From Kineosporia sp. A_224 (GTDB lineage: Bacteria > Actinomycetota > Actinomycetes > Actinomycetales > Kineosporiaceae), in NCBI RefSeq assembly GCF_002198655.1, contig NZ_MWLN01000199.1:1-64000 (forward strand): a stretch of 64,000 bases of DNA, read 5' to 3'. The stretch's first letter is position 1; each line of letters starts with the position of its first letter. Below are positions 51,615-60,636 of the stretch, in pieces. The position numbers and the translations under genes were made by a program. The notes beneath the pieces were generated by a model that was not told where the DNA came from, searched no databases, and saw only the letters and a program-made list of their open reading frames with translations.

Positions 51615-52490
51615 ATGAAGGCTTTCGACCGTTTGAGAACGCTCTTCGCAGGGCGCACGACAGACCCGGCCGAGGTCCCCGCGGCGGCGGCGACGACCCC
51701 GTTCGCGGAGCCGCTGCCCGTCGACGCGGCCGAGGAGAACCGGCTCTGGGCCGTCCTGCGGGAGGACCCGAACGACGTCGTCGCGTTCGCGCAGCTCGCC
51801 GAGGTGGTCCGGCAGAACGCCGCCGAGGGGCACCCGGTCAACGAGCGCGTCCGGTCGGCGGACGACGCCGTCTGGTCGCTCGCGGAGGAGCTCGCCCACT
51901 CGCCGCGGGCCTGGTTCCCGCTCGTCGAGCTCGCCCGGCTCTCGATCCACGACGACCGCGAGCAGGCGCTGCGCCGGCTCGCCACGGCCGCCGAGCGCGA
52001 CCCCTCGGGCGACGCCCTCGCGACCGGGCTGCTCATGCTCCGGGACGCCGGCCTGCCCGGTGACGCGCTGAACCTCGGCGTCGGCCACTGGCGCCCCCGC
52101 GAGCACGACCTCGAGGCCGGCCGCCAGCTCGTCGAGGCCGCCGTCGAGGCGGGCCGGGTCGGCGAGGCCCGCCGCCACCTCCAGGCGCTCGGCCAGCACC
52201 CGGACGCGCACGGTGCCGCCGTCCTGCGCAGCGAGCTCGAGCGGCTCATCGCGACCCGCTCCGGCGATCCCGAGCCGCCGGCCGCGGCACCGGCGACGCC
52301 GCCGCCCACGGACCTCTCCCTCCAGGACACCCCCGGGCCCGGCTACGGCAGCGGCCCGGCGACCGGCCCGATCCGGCTCGGCCCGGCCGAGGGGGCGCTG
52401 GACGTCCGCGAGCAGGTCGAGGAGGTCGTCGACCTCACGATGACCGACACGCAGTCCACCGAGCAGCGCCGGTTCTTCCGCCGGACCTGA
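51615..52490 (+). CDS. TPR-like conserved actinobacterial protein
   Basis: 291 residues: short N-terminus (MKAFDRLRTLFAGR), then alpha-alpha repeats (VVAFAQLAEVVRQNAAEG, SPRAWFPLVELARLSIHDDREQALRRLATAAERD, VGEARRHLQALGQHP) ending near 215, and a Pro/Gly-rich tail. TPR-like scaffold with no enzyme motif. Start has GGAAGGAACGAC upstream. Divergent from ppk2, convergent with aceE; role unknown. Confidence 0.7.
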   Translation: MKAFDRLRTLFAGRTTDPAEVPAAAATTPFAEPLPVDAAEENRLWAVLREDPNDVVAFAQLAEVVRQNAAEGHPVNERVRSADDAVWSLAEELAHSPRAWFPLVELARLSIHDDREQALRRLATAAERDPSGDALATGLLMLRDAGLPGDALNLGVGHWRPREHDLEAGRQLVEAAVEAGRVGEARRHLQALGQHPDAHGAAVLRSELERLIATRSGDPEPPAAAPATPPPTDLSLQDTPGPGYGSGPATGPIRLGPAEGALDVREQVEEVVDLTMTDTQSTEQRRFFRRT

Positions 52491-52512
52491 CCGGTCTCTC
52501 AGCATGGCCACA

Positions 52513-52555
52513 CAGACCCGCCCCCGCCCCGGAAGGGGACGAGGGCGGGCCTGCG
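52513..52555. terminator. Terminator between convergent genes
   Basis: Stem of roughly 18 bp with one bulge (core ACCCGCCC ... GGGCGGGC), four-base loop, between the TPR-like gene and aceE; serves both. Confidence 0.7.
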
Positions 52556-52571
52556 TGCGTGGTCGCTCCGG

Positions 52572-55319
52572 TCAGGCGTCGCCGCCCGAGGAGCCGGTGG
52601 TCCCGGCGGTGACGTCGAGCAGCCGGTAGCGCTCGATCGCCTGACCCGGCAGCGAGGGGTCGACCTCGCCGCGGGCGGCGAGCTGCTGGAGCACCTTGGT
52701 GACGATCGACGGGCCGTCGACGAGGAAGAACCGGCGCGCCGCCGGGCGGGTGTCGGAGAAGCCGAACCCGTCCGTGCCCAGCGAGCTGAAGTCCTGTGGC
52801 ACCCACTGCCGGATCGCGTCGGGCACCTGGCGCATGTAGTCGCTCACCGCGACGACCGGGCCGGGTGCGCCGGCCAGCCGCTGGGTCACGAACGGCATCG
52901 GCGCCTGCTCGCCGGGGCGGGTGAACGCCTGCTCGTCGCAGCGCATCCCGTCCCGGCGCAGCTCGGTCCAGCTCGTGACGCTCCAGACGTCGGCCGCGAC
53001 GCCCCAGTCGTCGAGGAGCAGCTGCTGCGCCTCGAGCGCCCACGGCACCGCCACGCCGCTCGCGAGCACCTGTGCCCGGGGACGCTGCTCGCCCTCGGGG
53101 ACGTCTGCGGCCCGCAGCCGGTAGATGCCCCTGAGCACGCCCTCGACGTCGAGGTCCGCCGGCTCGGCGGGCTGGACGAGCGGCTCGTTGTAGACGGTGA
53201 GGTAGTAGTAGATGTCCTCCGGCGACTCGCCGTACATCCGGCGCAGGCCGTCGCGCATGATGTGGCCGATCTCGTACCCGTACGCGGGGTCGTAGGAGAC
53301 GACCGCGGGGTTCGTCGCGGCGAGGACCGGCGAGTGCCCGTCGGCGTGCTGCAGGCCCTCGCCGGTGAGCGTCGTCCGGCCCGCCGTGGCGCCGATGACG
53401 AAACCCCGGCACATCTGGTCGGCGGACGCCCACAGCGCGTCCGCCGTCCGCTGGAAGCCGAACATCGAGTAGAAGATGTAGATCGGCACCATCGGCTCGC
53501 CGTGCGTCGCGTAGGACGAGCCGACCGCGGTGAACGCCGCCGCCGAGCCGGCCTCGTTGATCCCCAGGTGCAGGATCTGGCCGGACTCCGACTCCTTGTA
53601 GGCGAGCATGAGGTCGCGGTCGACCGAGATGTAGCGCTGGCCGTGCGGGTTGTAGATCTTCGCCGTCGGGAAGAACGAGTCCATCCCGAACGTGCGGGCC
53701 TCGTCGGGGATGATCGGGACGACCCGCGGGCCGAACTCCTTGTCCCGCATGAGGTCCTTGAGGATCCGGACGAACGCCATCGTCGTGGCGATCTGCTGCT
53801 TGCCCGAGCCTCGGCGGGCGCCCTCGTAGGCGGAGTCGTCCGGGAGCTTGAGCGTCGAGCCGGTGACCCGGCGCTGCGGCAGCGCGCCGCCGAGCCGCGT
53901 CCGCACCTCGCGCAGGTGCTGGATGACCGGGTCGGAGTCACCCGGGTTGTAGTACGGCGGCAGGTACGGGTCGGCCTCGAGCTGCTCGTCGGTGAACGGG
54001 ATCCGCAGCCGGTCGCGCAGGAGCTTGAGGTCGTCGAGGCTGAACTTCTTCATCTGGTGCGTCGCGTTGCGCCCCGCGAAGTGCGGGCCGAGCGTCCAGC
54101 CCTTGATGGTCTTGGCGAGGATGACGGTCGGCTGGCCCCGGTGCTCGCTCGCGAGCTTGTACGCCGCGAAGACCTTGCGGTAGTCGTGACCGCCACGGCG
54201 CAGCGACCAGATCTGGTCGTCCGTCATGCCCTCGACGAGCCGGCGGGTCCGCGGGTCGCGCCCGAAGAAGTTCTCCCGGATGAAGCCGCCGTCCTCGGTC
54301 CGGAACGTCTGGTAGTCGCCGTCCGGGGTGGCGTTCATGAGGTTGACCAGGGCGTGGTCGCGGTCGCCGGCGAGCAGCGGGTCCCACTCGCGGCCCCACA
54401 CCACCTTGACGACGTTCCAGCCGGCGCCCCGGAAGTACGACTCCAGCTCCTGGATGATCTTGCCGTTGCCGCGGACCGGCCCGTCGAGCCGCTGCAGGTT
54501 GCAGTTGACGACGAACGTGAGGTTGTCGAGCTCCTCGTACGCCGCGATCTGCAGCGCGCCGCGGCTCTCGACCTCGTCCATCTCGCCGTCGCCGAGGAAC
54601 GCCCACACGTGCTGCTGGCTGGTGTCCTTGACGCCGCGGGCCTGCAGGTACTTGTTGAACTGGGCCTGGTAGATCGCGTTGATCGGGCCGAGGCCCATCG
54701 ACACGGTGGGGAACTCCCAGAAGTCCGGCATGAGCCGCGGGTGCGGGTAGGACGGCAGCCCGCCGGTCGGGTGCGACTTCTCCTGCCGGAAGCCGTCGAG
54801 CTGCTGCTCGCTGAGCCGGCCCTCGAGGAAGGCCCGGGCGTAGACGCCGGGGGAGGCGTGGCCCTGGATGAAGACCTGGTCGCCGCCGCCGGGGTGGTCC
54901 TTGCCGCGGAAGAAGTGGTTGAAGCCGACCTCGTAGAGGGTCGCGGACGACGCGTACGTCGAGATGTGGCCGCCGACGCCGATGTTCGCGCGCTGGGCGC
55001 GGTGCACCATGACCGCGGCGTTCCAGCGGATCCAGCGGCGGTAGGCGCGCTCGGCGTCCTCGTCACCGGGGAACCAGGGCTCGTGCTCCGGCGGGATCGT
55101 GTTGATGTAGTCGGTCGAGGCCAGGCTCGGCACCCCGACGCCCTGCTCCCGGGCGCGCTGGAGCAGCGCGAGCATGAGGTAGCGGGCCCGGTCCCGGCCG
55201 CGCTCGTCCACCGCGCCGTCGAGCGAGGCGAGCCACTCGGCCGTCTCCTCCGGGTCGATGTCCGGGAGCTGGCTCGGGAGCCCGTTGAGGATCGGTCCGG
55301 CGTCCTCGCGTGCAGCCAC
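52572..55319 (-). CDS. aceE: Pyruvate dehydrogenase E1 component
   Basis: Homodimeric, thiamine-diphosphate-dependent decarboxylase of the pyruvate dehydrogenase complex. 915 residues, full length. N-terminal [16 protein letters not shown], ThDP motif [12 protein letters not shown]...NLTFVVNCN (about 240-275), catalytic-loop region [22 protein letters not shown] (about 405), and C-terminal domain with [12 protein letters not shown]. Single gene; E2/E3 are not adjacent, as is usual in actinobacteria. Confidence 0.95.
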   Translation of the reverse strand: MAAREDAGPILNGLPSQLPDIDPEETAEWLASLDGAVDERGRDRARYLMLALLQRAREQGVGVPSLASTDYINTIPPEHEPWFPGDEDAERAYRRWIRWNAAVMVHRAQRANIGVGGHISTYASSATLYEVGFNHFFRGKDHPGGGDQVFIQGHASPGVYARAFLEGRLSEQQLDGFRQEKSHPTGGLPSYPHPRLMPDFWEFPTVSMGLGPINAIYQAQFNKYLQARGVKDTSQQHVWAFLGDGEMDEVESRGALQIAAYEELDNLTFVVNCNLQRLDGPVRGNGKIIQELESYFRGAGWNVVKVVWGREWDPLLAGDRDHALVNLMNATPDGDYQTFRTEDGGFIRENFFGRDPRTRRLVEGMTDDQIWSLRRGGHDYRKVFAAYKLASEHRGQPTVILAKTIKGWTLGPHFAGRNATHQMKKFSLDDLKLLRDRLRIPFTDEQLEADPYLPPYYNPGDSDPVIQHLREVRTRLGGALPQRRVTGSTLKLPDDSAYEGARRGSGKQQIATTMAFVRILKDLMRDKEFGPRVVPIIPDEARTFGMDSFFPTAKIYNPHGQRYISVDRDLMLAYKESESGQILHLGINEAGSAAAFTAVGSSYATHGEPMVPIYIFYSMFGFQRTADALWASADQMCRGFVIGATAGRTTLTGEGLQHADGHSPVLAATNPAVVSYDPAYGYEIGHIMRDGLRRMYGESPEDIYYYLTVYNEPLVQPAEPADLDVEGVLRGIYRLRAADVPEGEQRPRAQVLASGVAVPWALEAQQLLLDDWGVAADVWSVTSWTELRRDGMRCDEQAFTRPGEQAPMPFVTQRLAGAPGPVVAVSDYMRQVPDAIRQWVPQDFSSLGTDGFGFSDTRPAARRFFLVDGPSIVTKVLQQLAARGEVDPSLPGQAIERYRLLDVTAGTTGSSGGDA

Positions 55320-55675
55320 GTCTTCTCCTTGTCAGAGGTCCTCGTCGGGTGGGGCCGGGCCTCGTGAGCAGCACCTCACCTCAGGGTCTTGCACCCCATC
55401 CTCGTCCCCTGCCCGTCGATCGTCACATCTACCCCCCGGTAGCCCGATGGGTGGGACGCCGTCCCGCACCGTGACGTACCCGTGACGCACCTTCCCCGTG
55501 CTCGGCGGGAACCCCGGGCGGGGTCGTGATCGATAACGATCCGGGCCGTCCGACCCGGTCAATACCCGCGAATCGGCGTCAAACACTGCGGTCGGAGCCG
55601 CGACGCGCCGATGATCGCCCTGCGGGCGGTTGCGCTCGGCAGGGGGAGTGCAGTGCACTAGCGTGACGAATCGAC
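55320..55675. other. Divergent aceE / DUF3052 intergenic region
   Basis: 356 bp without coding. It contains the palindrome GATCGATAACGATC (55528-55541) and a direct repeat GTGACGTACC/GTGACGCACC (55471-55480 and 55482-55491). Both are plausible binding sites for regulators of aceE or the ureohydrolase operon, but no regulator is identified and no clear promoter pair seen. Confidence 0.5.
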
Positions 55676-56143
55676 ATGGTGTTCGACCGGTCGAAGGAGG
55701 AGGAGGTCATCGAGGTGGGCACGACCGCGGAGTCCGCGGCGGATCAGTCCATGGCAGGTCGCCTGGGCTTCCGCCCTGGACAGGTGGTCCAGGAGTTCGG
55801 CTACGACGACGACGTGGACGACGAGCTCCGGCTCGCCGTCGAGGACCTGACCGGCAACGAGATGGTCGACGAGGAGAACCAGGAGGTCGTGGACGCCGCC
55901 GTCTACTGGTGGCGCGACGGCGACGGGGATCTCGTCGACTCCCTCATGGACGCTCTGACGAACCTCGCCGAGGGCGGGGTCGTCTGGCTGCTCACTCCCA
56001 AGTCCGGGCGGCCCGGGCACGTCGAGCCCGCGGAGATCGAGGACGCCGCCCCGACCGCAGGGCTGCACGCGACGAGCACGATCAGCGCCTGCAGCGACTG
56101 GACGGGCACCCGCCTGGCCAGCCCTCGCAACGGGCGCAAGTGA
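55676..56143 (+). CDS. DUF3052 family protein
   Basis: 155-residue acidic actinobacterial protein: [35 protein letters not shown] and [19 protein letters not shown] are family signatures (as in Rv2239c, near aceE in mycobacteria). Unknown role. ATG 55676 chosen; later starts possible. Overlaps the ureohydrolase start by GTGA, so it heads a three-gene unit. Confidence 0.87.
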   Translation: MVFDRSKEEEVIEVGTTAESAADQSMAGRLGFRPGQVVQEFGYDDDVDDELRLAVEDLTGNEMVDEENQEVVDAAVYWWRDGDGDLVDSLMDALTNLAEGGVVWLLTPKSGRPGHVEPAEIEDAAPTAGLHATSTISACSDWTGTRLASPRNGRK

Positions 56144-57096
56144 CGGCAGAGCCGCCCGTCGGACCGCCCTCAGGTCTGGAACGTCCCCGGTTCGCCGGGC
56201 CCGACACGTTCGCCCGCCTGCCCCGCCTCGACGAGGTGGGCCGGGCGGGTGTCGCGGTTCTCGGCGTCCCCTTCGACTCTGGGGTCTCCTACCGGCCGGG
56301 CGCCCGGTTCGGGCCGGCCGCGGTCCGCGCGGGCTCGAAGCTGCTGCGGCCCTACCACCCGTACCTCGACGTCCACCCGTGGGACGTCCACCAGGTCGCG
56401 GACGCGGGGGACCTCGCCGTCAACCCGTTCGACCTCACTGCCGCGATCGAGCAGGTCGAGCGCGGGGCGCGCGAGGTGCTCGAGGTCGCCGGCGCCCTCG
56501 TCACGGTCGGCGGCGACCACACGATCGCCCTGCCGCTCCTGCGCGTCCTCGCGCAGCGGCACGGCCCGGTCGCGCTCGTGCACTTCGACGCCCACCTCGA
56601 CACGTGGGACACCTACTTCGGTGCGCCGTACACGCACGGGACGCCGTTCCGGCGCGCGGTCGAGGAGGGCCTGCTCGACCTCGGGACGAGCGCCCACGTC
56701 GGCATCCGCGGCCCGCTGTACTCCGCCGCCGACCTGACCGCCGACCGTGAGCTGGGCTTCGCCGTCGTCTCCACGATGGACGTCGCCCGGCGCGGTGTCG
56801 ACGCGTGCATCGACCAGGTGCGTGAACGGGTCGGCGGCCGGCCGGTCTACGTGAGCATCGACATCGACGTCCTCGACCCGGCGCACGCGCCCGGCACCGG
56901 CACCCCGGAGCCCGGTGGCCTGACGACCCGCGAGCTCCAGATGATCCTGCGCGGCTTCGACGGCCTCGACATCGTCGGGGCGGACGTCGTCGAGGTCGCC
57001 CCCGCGTACGACCACGCCGAGCTCACGACGATCGCCGCGGCGAACGTGGTCTACGAGCTGCTCGGGCTGCTCGCGCTGCGCGCCGGACGGCGGTGA
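56140..57096 (+). CDS. Agmatinase/guanidinobutyrase-family ureohydrolase
   Basis: Manganese ureohydrolase releasing urea from a guanidino compound. 318 residues; metal-binding GGDHTIALP (about 127), [10 protein letters not shown] (about 148) and [22 protein letters not shown] (about 246). GTG start coupled to DUF3052; its stop overlaps the amidase start. The overlap with an amidase favours 4-guanidinobutyrate over agmatine as substrate (inference). Confidence 0.88.
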   Translation: MTAEPPVGPPSGLERPRFAGPDTFARLPRLDEVGRAGVAVLGVPFDSGVSYRPGARFGPAAVRAGSKLLRPYHPYLDVHPWDVHQVADAGDLAVNPFDLTAAIEQVERGAREVLEVAGALVTVGGDHTIALPLLRVLAQRHGPVALVHFDAHLDTWDTYFGAPYTHGTPFRRAVEEGLLDLGTSAHVGIRGPLYSAADLTADRELGFAVVSTMDVARRGVDACIDQVRERVGGRPVYVSIDIDVLDPAHAPGTGTPEPGGLTTRELQMILRGFDGLDIVGADVVEVAPAYDHAELTTIAAANVVYELLGLLALRAGRR

Positions 57097-58604
57097 CCGG
57101 GCCGGTCGGCGGCACGGCCCGGGCCGTCGCCGACCGCGTCGTCACCGCCCGCGCCTGCGTCGAGGAGTCGCTGCGCCGGATCGCCGCGGCCACCGGCCTC
57201 GGGGCCGTCGTTGCGCTGCGGGCCGACGAGGCGCTCGCCGAGGCGGACGCGCTCGACGCCGAGGTCGAGGCCGAGCACCGGCGGCACCGCGCCCGGGCGG
57301 ACGCCGTCGCCGCGGTGCTCGCGCGGCGGCCGCTGGTCGGCGTCCCCGTGCTCGTCAAGGACCTCGAGGACGTCGCGGGCCTGCCGACCCGGCGTGGCTC
57401 GCGGGTCTTCGCGGCGGCCCCGGCGGCCGTCGCGGACGAGGTGGTCCCGGCGCGGTACCGGGCGGCGGGCGGGGTCGTCGTCGGCAAGACCGCGCTGCCC
57501 GAGCTCGCGATCGAGGGCTTCACCGCGTCGTCCGCGCACGGGGTGACCCGCAACCCGTGGAACCCCGAGCGGTCGCCGGGCGGCTCGAGCGGCGGCTCGG
57601 GCGCGGCGCTGGCGGCGGGCCTGGCACCGGTCGCGACGGCGACGGACGGCGGTGGCTCGGTGCGCATCCCCGCGGCGTTCTGCGGGCTGCTCGGCCTCAA
57701 GCCGACTCACGGTCTCGTCGGCCGCTGGCCGGTCGCGGACTGGGTCGACCTGTCGACGTACGGCCCGCTGGCCCAGGACGCGAGCGACCTGCGGCTGCTG
57801 CTCTCGCTCATGGCGGGCGTCGTCCCCGGCGACCCGGACAGCGCCCCGGCGCCGCCCGACGTCGCCGACCCGTACCGCCGCGGCCACGACGGGCCGCCGG
57901 TCCGCCGGGTCGTCGTGGCGGACCGGACGTCTCCGCTCGGGCCGCTGCCGGACGGTGTCGCGGACCGGCTGCGGACCGGCGCCGACGCACTGGTCGCCGT
58001 CCTGGCCGCGGGCGGCCCGCCGCCCGCTGTCGAGCGGCTCGACCCGTCGTCGCTGTTCGCCGGCGTCGGCGACCCCGACCTCGACTGGTTCGTCCTCGCA
58101 CCCGCCGAGCACGTCGCCGCGCTCGCCGCGCTGCTCGGCGGCCGGGACGCCGTCGCCCGCCTCGTCGAGGGCGGCGACCTGCTCGACCCCTCGACCCGGC
58201 AGTTCCTCGCCGACGGGCTCGCCGTCGACGTCGACCGGTACCTGGCCGCGCGGCGGCGGCGGACGGCGTACACCCGGGCCCTCGACGTGCTGCTCGGCGA
58301 CGACGGCGTGCTCGTCACCCCGACCGTCGCCGTCGACGCGTGGATCGCGGACGGCCGGCTCGTCCGGGAGGCCGGCCCCGGGCTGCTCCCGCCCGAGGTC
58401 TTCTCGACGGCGGTGCAGAACGTCACCGGGCACCCCGCGGTCAGCCTGCCGTGGGGGCTCGACGCCCACGGGGTGCCGTCCGGGCTGCAGGTCACCGCGC
58501 CGCGCTGGCGGGACGGCGTCCTGCTCGACCTCGCGGAGCGCTGGCAGTCGGCCCGTCCGTGGCCCGCCGCCGCGCCGGGGTACGTGCCCTGGCCGACCTG
58601 GTGA
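57093..58604 (+). CDS. Amidase-signature family amidohydrolase
   Basis: 503 residues with the Ser-cisSer-Lys triad region: [11 protein letters not shown] (Lys, about 87) and [17 protein letters not shown] (Ser pair, about 165) plus [10 protein letters not shown]. Hydrolyses a carboxamide to acid and ammonia. GTG start overlaps the ureohydrolase gene. A match for 4-guanidinobutyramide amidohydrolase in the arginine-oxygenase route is possible, but not provable from sequence. Confidence 0.85.
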   Translation: MTGPVGGTARAVADRVVTARACVEESLRRIAAATGLGAVVALRADEALAEADALDAEVEAEHRRHRARADAVAAVLARRPLVGVPVLVKDLEDVAGLPTRRGSRVFAAAPAAVADEVVPARYRAAGGVVVGKTALPELAIEGFTASSAHGVTRNPWNPERSPGGSSGGSGAALAAGLAPVATATDGGGSVRIPAAFCGLLGLKPTHGLVGRWPVADWVDLSTYGPLAQDASDLRLLLSLMAGVVPGDPDSAPAPPDVADPYRRGHDGPPVRRVVVADRTSPLGPLPDGVADRLRTGADALVAVLAAGGPPPAVERLDPSSLFAGVGDPDLDWFVLAPAEHVAALAALLGGRDAVARLVEGGDLLDPSTRQFLADGLAVDVDRYLAARRRRTAYTRALDVLLGDDGVLVTPTVAVDAWIADGRLVREAGPGLLPPEVFSTAVQNVTGHPAVSLPWGLDAHGVPSGLQVTAPRWRDGVLLDLAERWQSARPWPAAAPGYVPWPTW

Positions 58605-58623
58605 GCCGCACCGGGCGAGAGGC

Positions 58624-58652
58624 TTGACGGGAGAATAGTAAGCGCGCATAGT
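58624..58652 (+). promoter_or_regulatory. Promoter of the SRPBCC gene (leaderless)
   Basis: TTGACG (58624-58629), 17-bp spacer, CATAGT (58647-58652). A start site about seven bases downstream falls on the ATG at 58660, so the mRNA would be leaderless; no Shine-Dalgarno is present before that ATG. Confidence 0.6.
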
Positions 58653-58659
58653 GCTCTGC

Positions 58660-59094
58660 ATGACGACTCTCAGCACCGCTGCCGTGCGCTCCACCGCCCC
58701 CGCCGCCGCCTTCTTCGAGCGCTGGGCCGACATGGCCACCTGGCCGCAGTGGAACCTCGACACCGAGTGGGTGCGCCTCGACGGCGCGTTCGCCGAGGGG
58801 GCCACCGGCGTCCTCAAGCCGAAGGGCGGCCCGAAGGTGCGGTTCACCGTCGAGCGCCTGGTCCCCGGCCGGGTGTTCGTCGACGTCTCGCACCTGCTCG
58901 GGGCCCGCCTCGTGTTCGACCACGCGGTGACCCCGCTCGACGACGGCGGGTGCACCGTCGAGGTGACGGCGACGATCTCGGGTCCGCTGCGGCTGCTCTG
59001 GACGGCGATCCTCGGCGCCGGCATCCGGGCGTCGGCGCAGGCCGACCTCGAGCGCCTCGCCGCGGTCGCCGAGGGCCGGCAGGTCCTCGCCTGA
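58660..59094 (+). CDS. SRPBCC-family ligand-binding protein
   Basis: 144 residues, START/polyketide-cyclase-like fold: STAPAAAFFERWADMATWPQWN at the N-terminus, GRVFVDVSHLLGARLVFDHAVTPLDDGGCTVEVT in the middle and a long C-terminal helix. Binds hydrophobic ligands in the family; ligand unknown. The stop overlaps the next start (TGATG). ATG 58660 chosen because it coincides with the expected transcription start. Confidence 0.8.
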   Translation: MTTLSTAAVRSTAPAAAFFERWADMATWPQWNLDTEWVRLDGAFAEGATGVLKPKGGPKVRFTVERLVPGRVFVDVSHLLGARLVFDHAVTPLDDGGCTVEVTATISGPLRLLWTAILGAGIRASAQADLERLAAVAEGRQVLA

Positions 59095-59588
59095 TGGCCG
59101 GCTGGCTCGGGGTCGTCCAGGCCGAGCACGTCGCCCGCGCGCTCGTGCTCGGCATCGCCCAGGTCAACCACGGCAAGCGGTCCGGGCTGGCCCGGATGCG
59201 TGCGGGGGACTGGATCGTCTACTACTCCCCGCACCACCGGCTCGGCGAGCACAGCCCCCTCCGGGCGTTCACCGCGGTCGGCCGGCTGCCGGACGACGAG
59301 ATCTGGCAGGCCGACGAGGGCACCTTCCGGCCGTTCCGCCGGCGGGCGGTCTACCGCACCGACGCGCGGCACGCCCCGCTCACGGACCTGCGCGACCGGC
59401 TCGACCTCACCGCCGACCCGCACTGGGGGTACCTGCTGCGCCGCGGGCTCGTCCCGCTCACCGACCACGACCTGGCGCTCGTGCACGAGGCGATGACCGG
59501 GGAGCCGTTGCCGGGCGGTCCGCCGTCCGCGCCCGCCGCGCCGGCCGGCCGGGTGGCCGCAGCGCCGCCACCTGCGGCACTGTGGTGA
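59094..59588 (+). CDS. EVE-domain (UPF0310) protein
   Basis: 164 residues. EVE/PUA-like fold: GWLGVVQAEHVARALVLGIAQVNHGKRSGLARMRAGDWIVYYSP, LRAFTAVGRLPDDEI and FRPFRRRAVY. EVE domains read modified bases in DNA or RNA. An Ala/Pro-rich tail follows residue 140. Coupled to SRPBCC and to the MarR gene (GTGA). Confidence 0.83.
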   Translation: MAGWLGVVQAEHVARALVLGIAQVNHGKRSGLARMRAGDWIVYYSPHHRLGEHSPLRAFTAVGRLPDDEIWQADEGTFRPFRRRAVYRTDARHAPLTDLRDRLDLTADPHWGYLLRRGLVPLTDHDLALVHEAMTGEPLPGGPPSAPAAPAGRVAAAPPPAALW

Positions 59589-60049
59589 GCGTGACCGAAC
59601 CCCGCAGCGGGCTGGCGACCGAGTTCGGCAGCGCCCAGGACAGCCCGGGCCTCGGCCTGTGGCAGGTGACGAACCGCTGGCAGGCCGCGCAGCGCGCGGC
59701 GCTCAAGCCGCTCGGGCTGACCCATGTGCAGTTCGTGCTCCTCGCGTCCCTGACCTACCTGGACGACGCGGGCCCGGTCACGCAGAAGCAGCTCGCCGAC
59801 CACACGGCGTGCGACGTCATGATGACCTCGCAGGTGCTGCGAACCCTCGAGGAGCGCGGGCTCGTGACCCGCGAGCCGCACCCGTCCGACCGCCGTGCCC
59901 GGGCCCTCGTCGCGACGCCGGACGGCCGCGCCCTCGCGAACCGGGCTGTCGCCGTCGTCGAGGCGTGCGACCGGGCGTTCTTCGCGCCGCTGGGGGCCGA
60001 CGTCCCCGGCTTCAACGCGCTGCTGCGCCGGCTCGTCGCCCAGGGCTGA
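59585..60049 (+). CDS. MarR-family transcriptional regulator
   Basis: 154 residues; winged helix: LTHVQFVLLASLTYLDDAGPVTQKQLADHTACDVMMTSQVLRTLEERGLVTREPHPSDRRARAL, with the DRRA wing. GTG 59585 overlaps the EVE stop; 59591 is an alternative start. Possibly controls the SRPBCC-EVE-MarR unit; no palindrome found. Confidence 0.85.
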   Translation: MSVTEPRSGLATEFGSAQDSPGLGLWQVTNRWQAAQRAALKPLGLTHVQFVLLASLTYLDDAGPVTQKQLADHTACDVMMTSQVLRTLEERGLVTREPHPSDRRARALVATPDGRALANRAVAVVEACDRAFFAPLGADVPGFNALLRRLVAQG

Positions 60050-60064
60050 CGCGGGCCGGGCGCC

Positions 60065-60604
60065 TCAGCCCGTGGGCCCCGGCCGGGTGTGCCGGGCCTC
60101 GGCGAACCGGACGAGGCCGGAGCGCTCGTAGTTCGCGAGCGCGCGCGGGTGGTCCAGCGAGCACGTGTGCAGCCAGACCCGGCGGGTGCCGGGCAGCGCC
60201 CAGGCCGCCGTGAGCGCGGAGTGCAGGAACCAGCCGCCCCAGCCGCGGCCGATCGCCGTCGGGGCGAGCCCGAAGTACGCGACCTCGACGCTGCCGGGGA
60301 CGCCGCCGTCGGAGTCGGCGTCGAGCTCGAAGTAGCCCGCGGGAACGCCTTCGTGCCACGCGGTGACGAGGCGGTGGCCCGGCCGGTCGACCCAGCCGGT
60401 CCACTGCTGCGGCGTCCAGCCGAGCCGGTCGGTCCAGCCCCAGCCGGCGCCGACGAGCGTGTAGAAGAACCGCGAGAGCTCCGGCGCGGGGTGCCGGGCC
60501 GCCAGCAGGAGCGGGGCGTCGTCCGGCGCCGGCACCGGGACGAGCGAGGCCGGGCCGGTCATCTCGAGCGACCATGTGACGACCTCGACGTGCGCCGCGC
60601 CCAT
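60065..60604 (-). CDS. GNAT-family N-acetyltransferase
   Basis: 179 residues with the GNAT acetyl-CoA region FGLAPTAIGRGWGGWFLHSALTAAW (about 115-140) and C-terminal LDHPRALANYERSGLVRF. Substrate unknown. Lies downstream of ureC on the same strand, 32 bp away, so may be cotranscribed with urease. Confidence 0.82.
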   Translation of the reverse strand: MGAAHVEVVTWSLEMTGPASLVPVPAPDDAPLLLAARHPAPELSRFFYTLVGAGWGWTDRLGWTPQQWTGWVDRPGHRLVTAWHEGVPAGYFELDADSDGGVPGSVEVAYFGLAPTAIGRGWGGWFLHSALTAAWALPGTRRVWLHTCSLDHPRALANYERSGLVRFAEARHTRPGPTG

Positions 60605-60636
60605 GTCCGGAGCTCCTGTCCCGCAACGGTCCTGTG

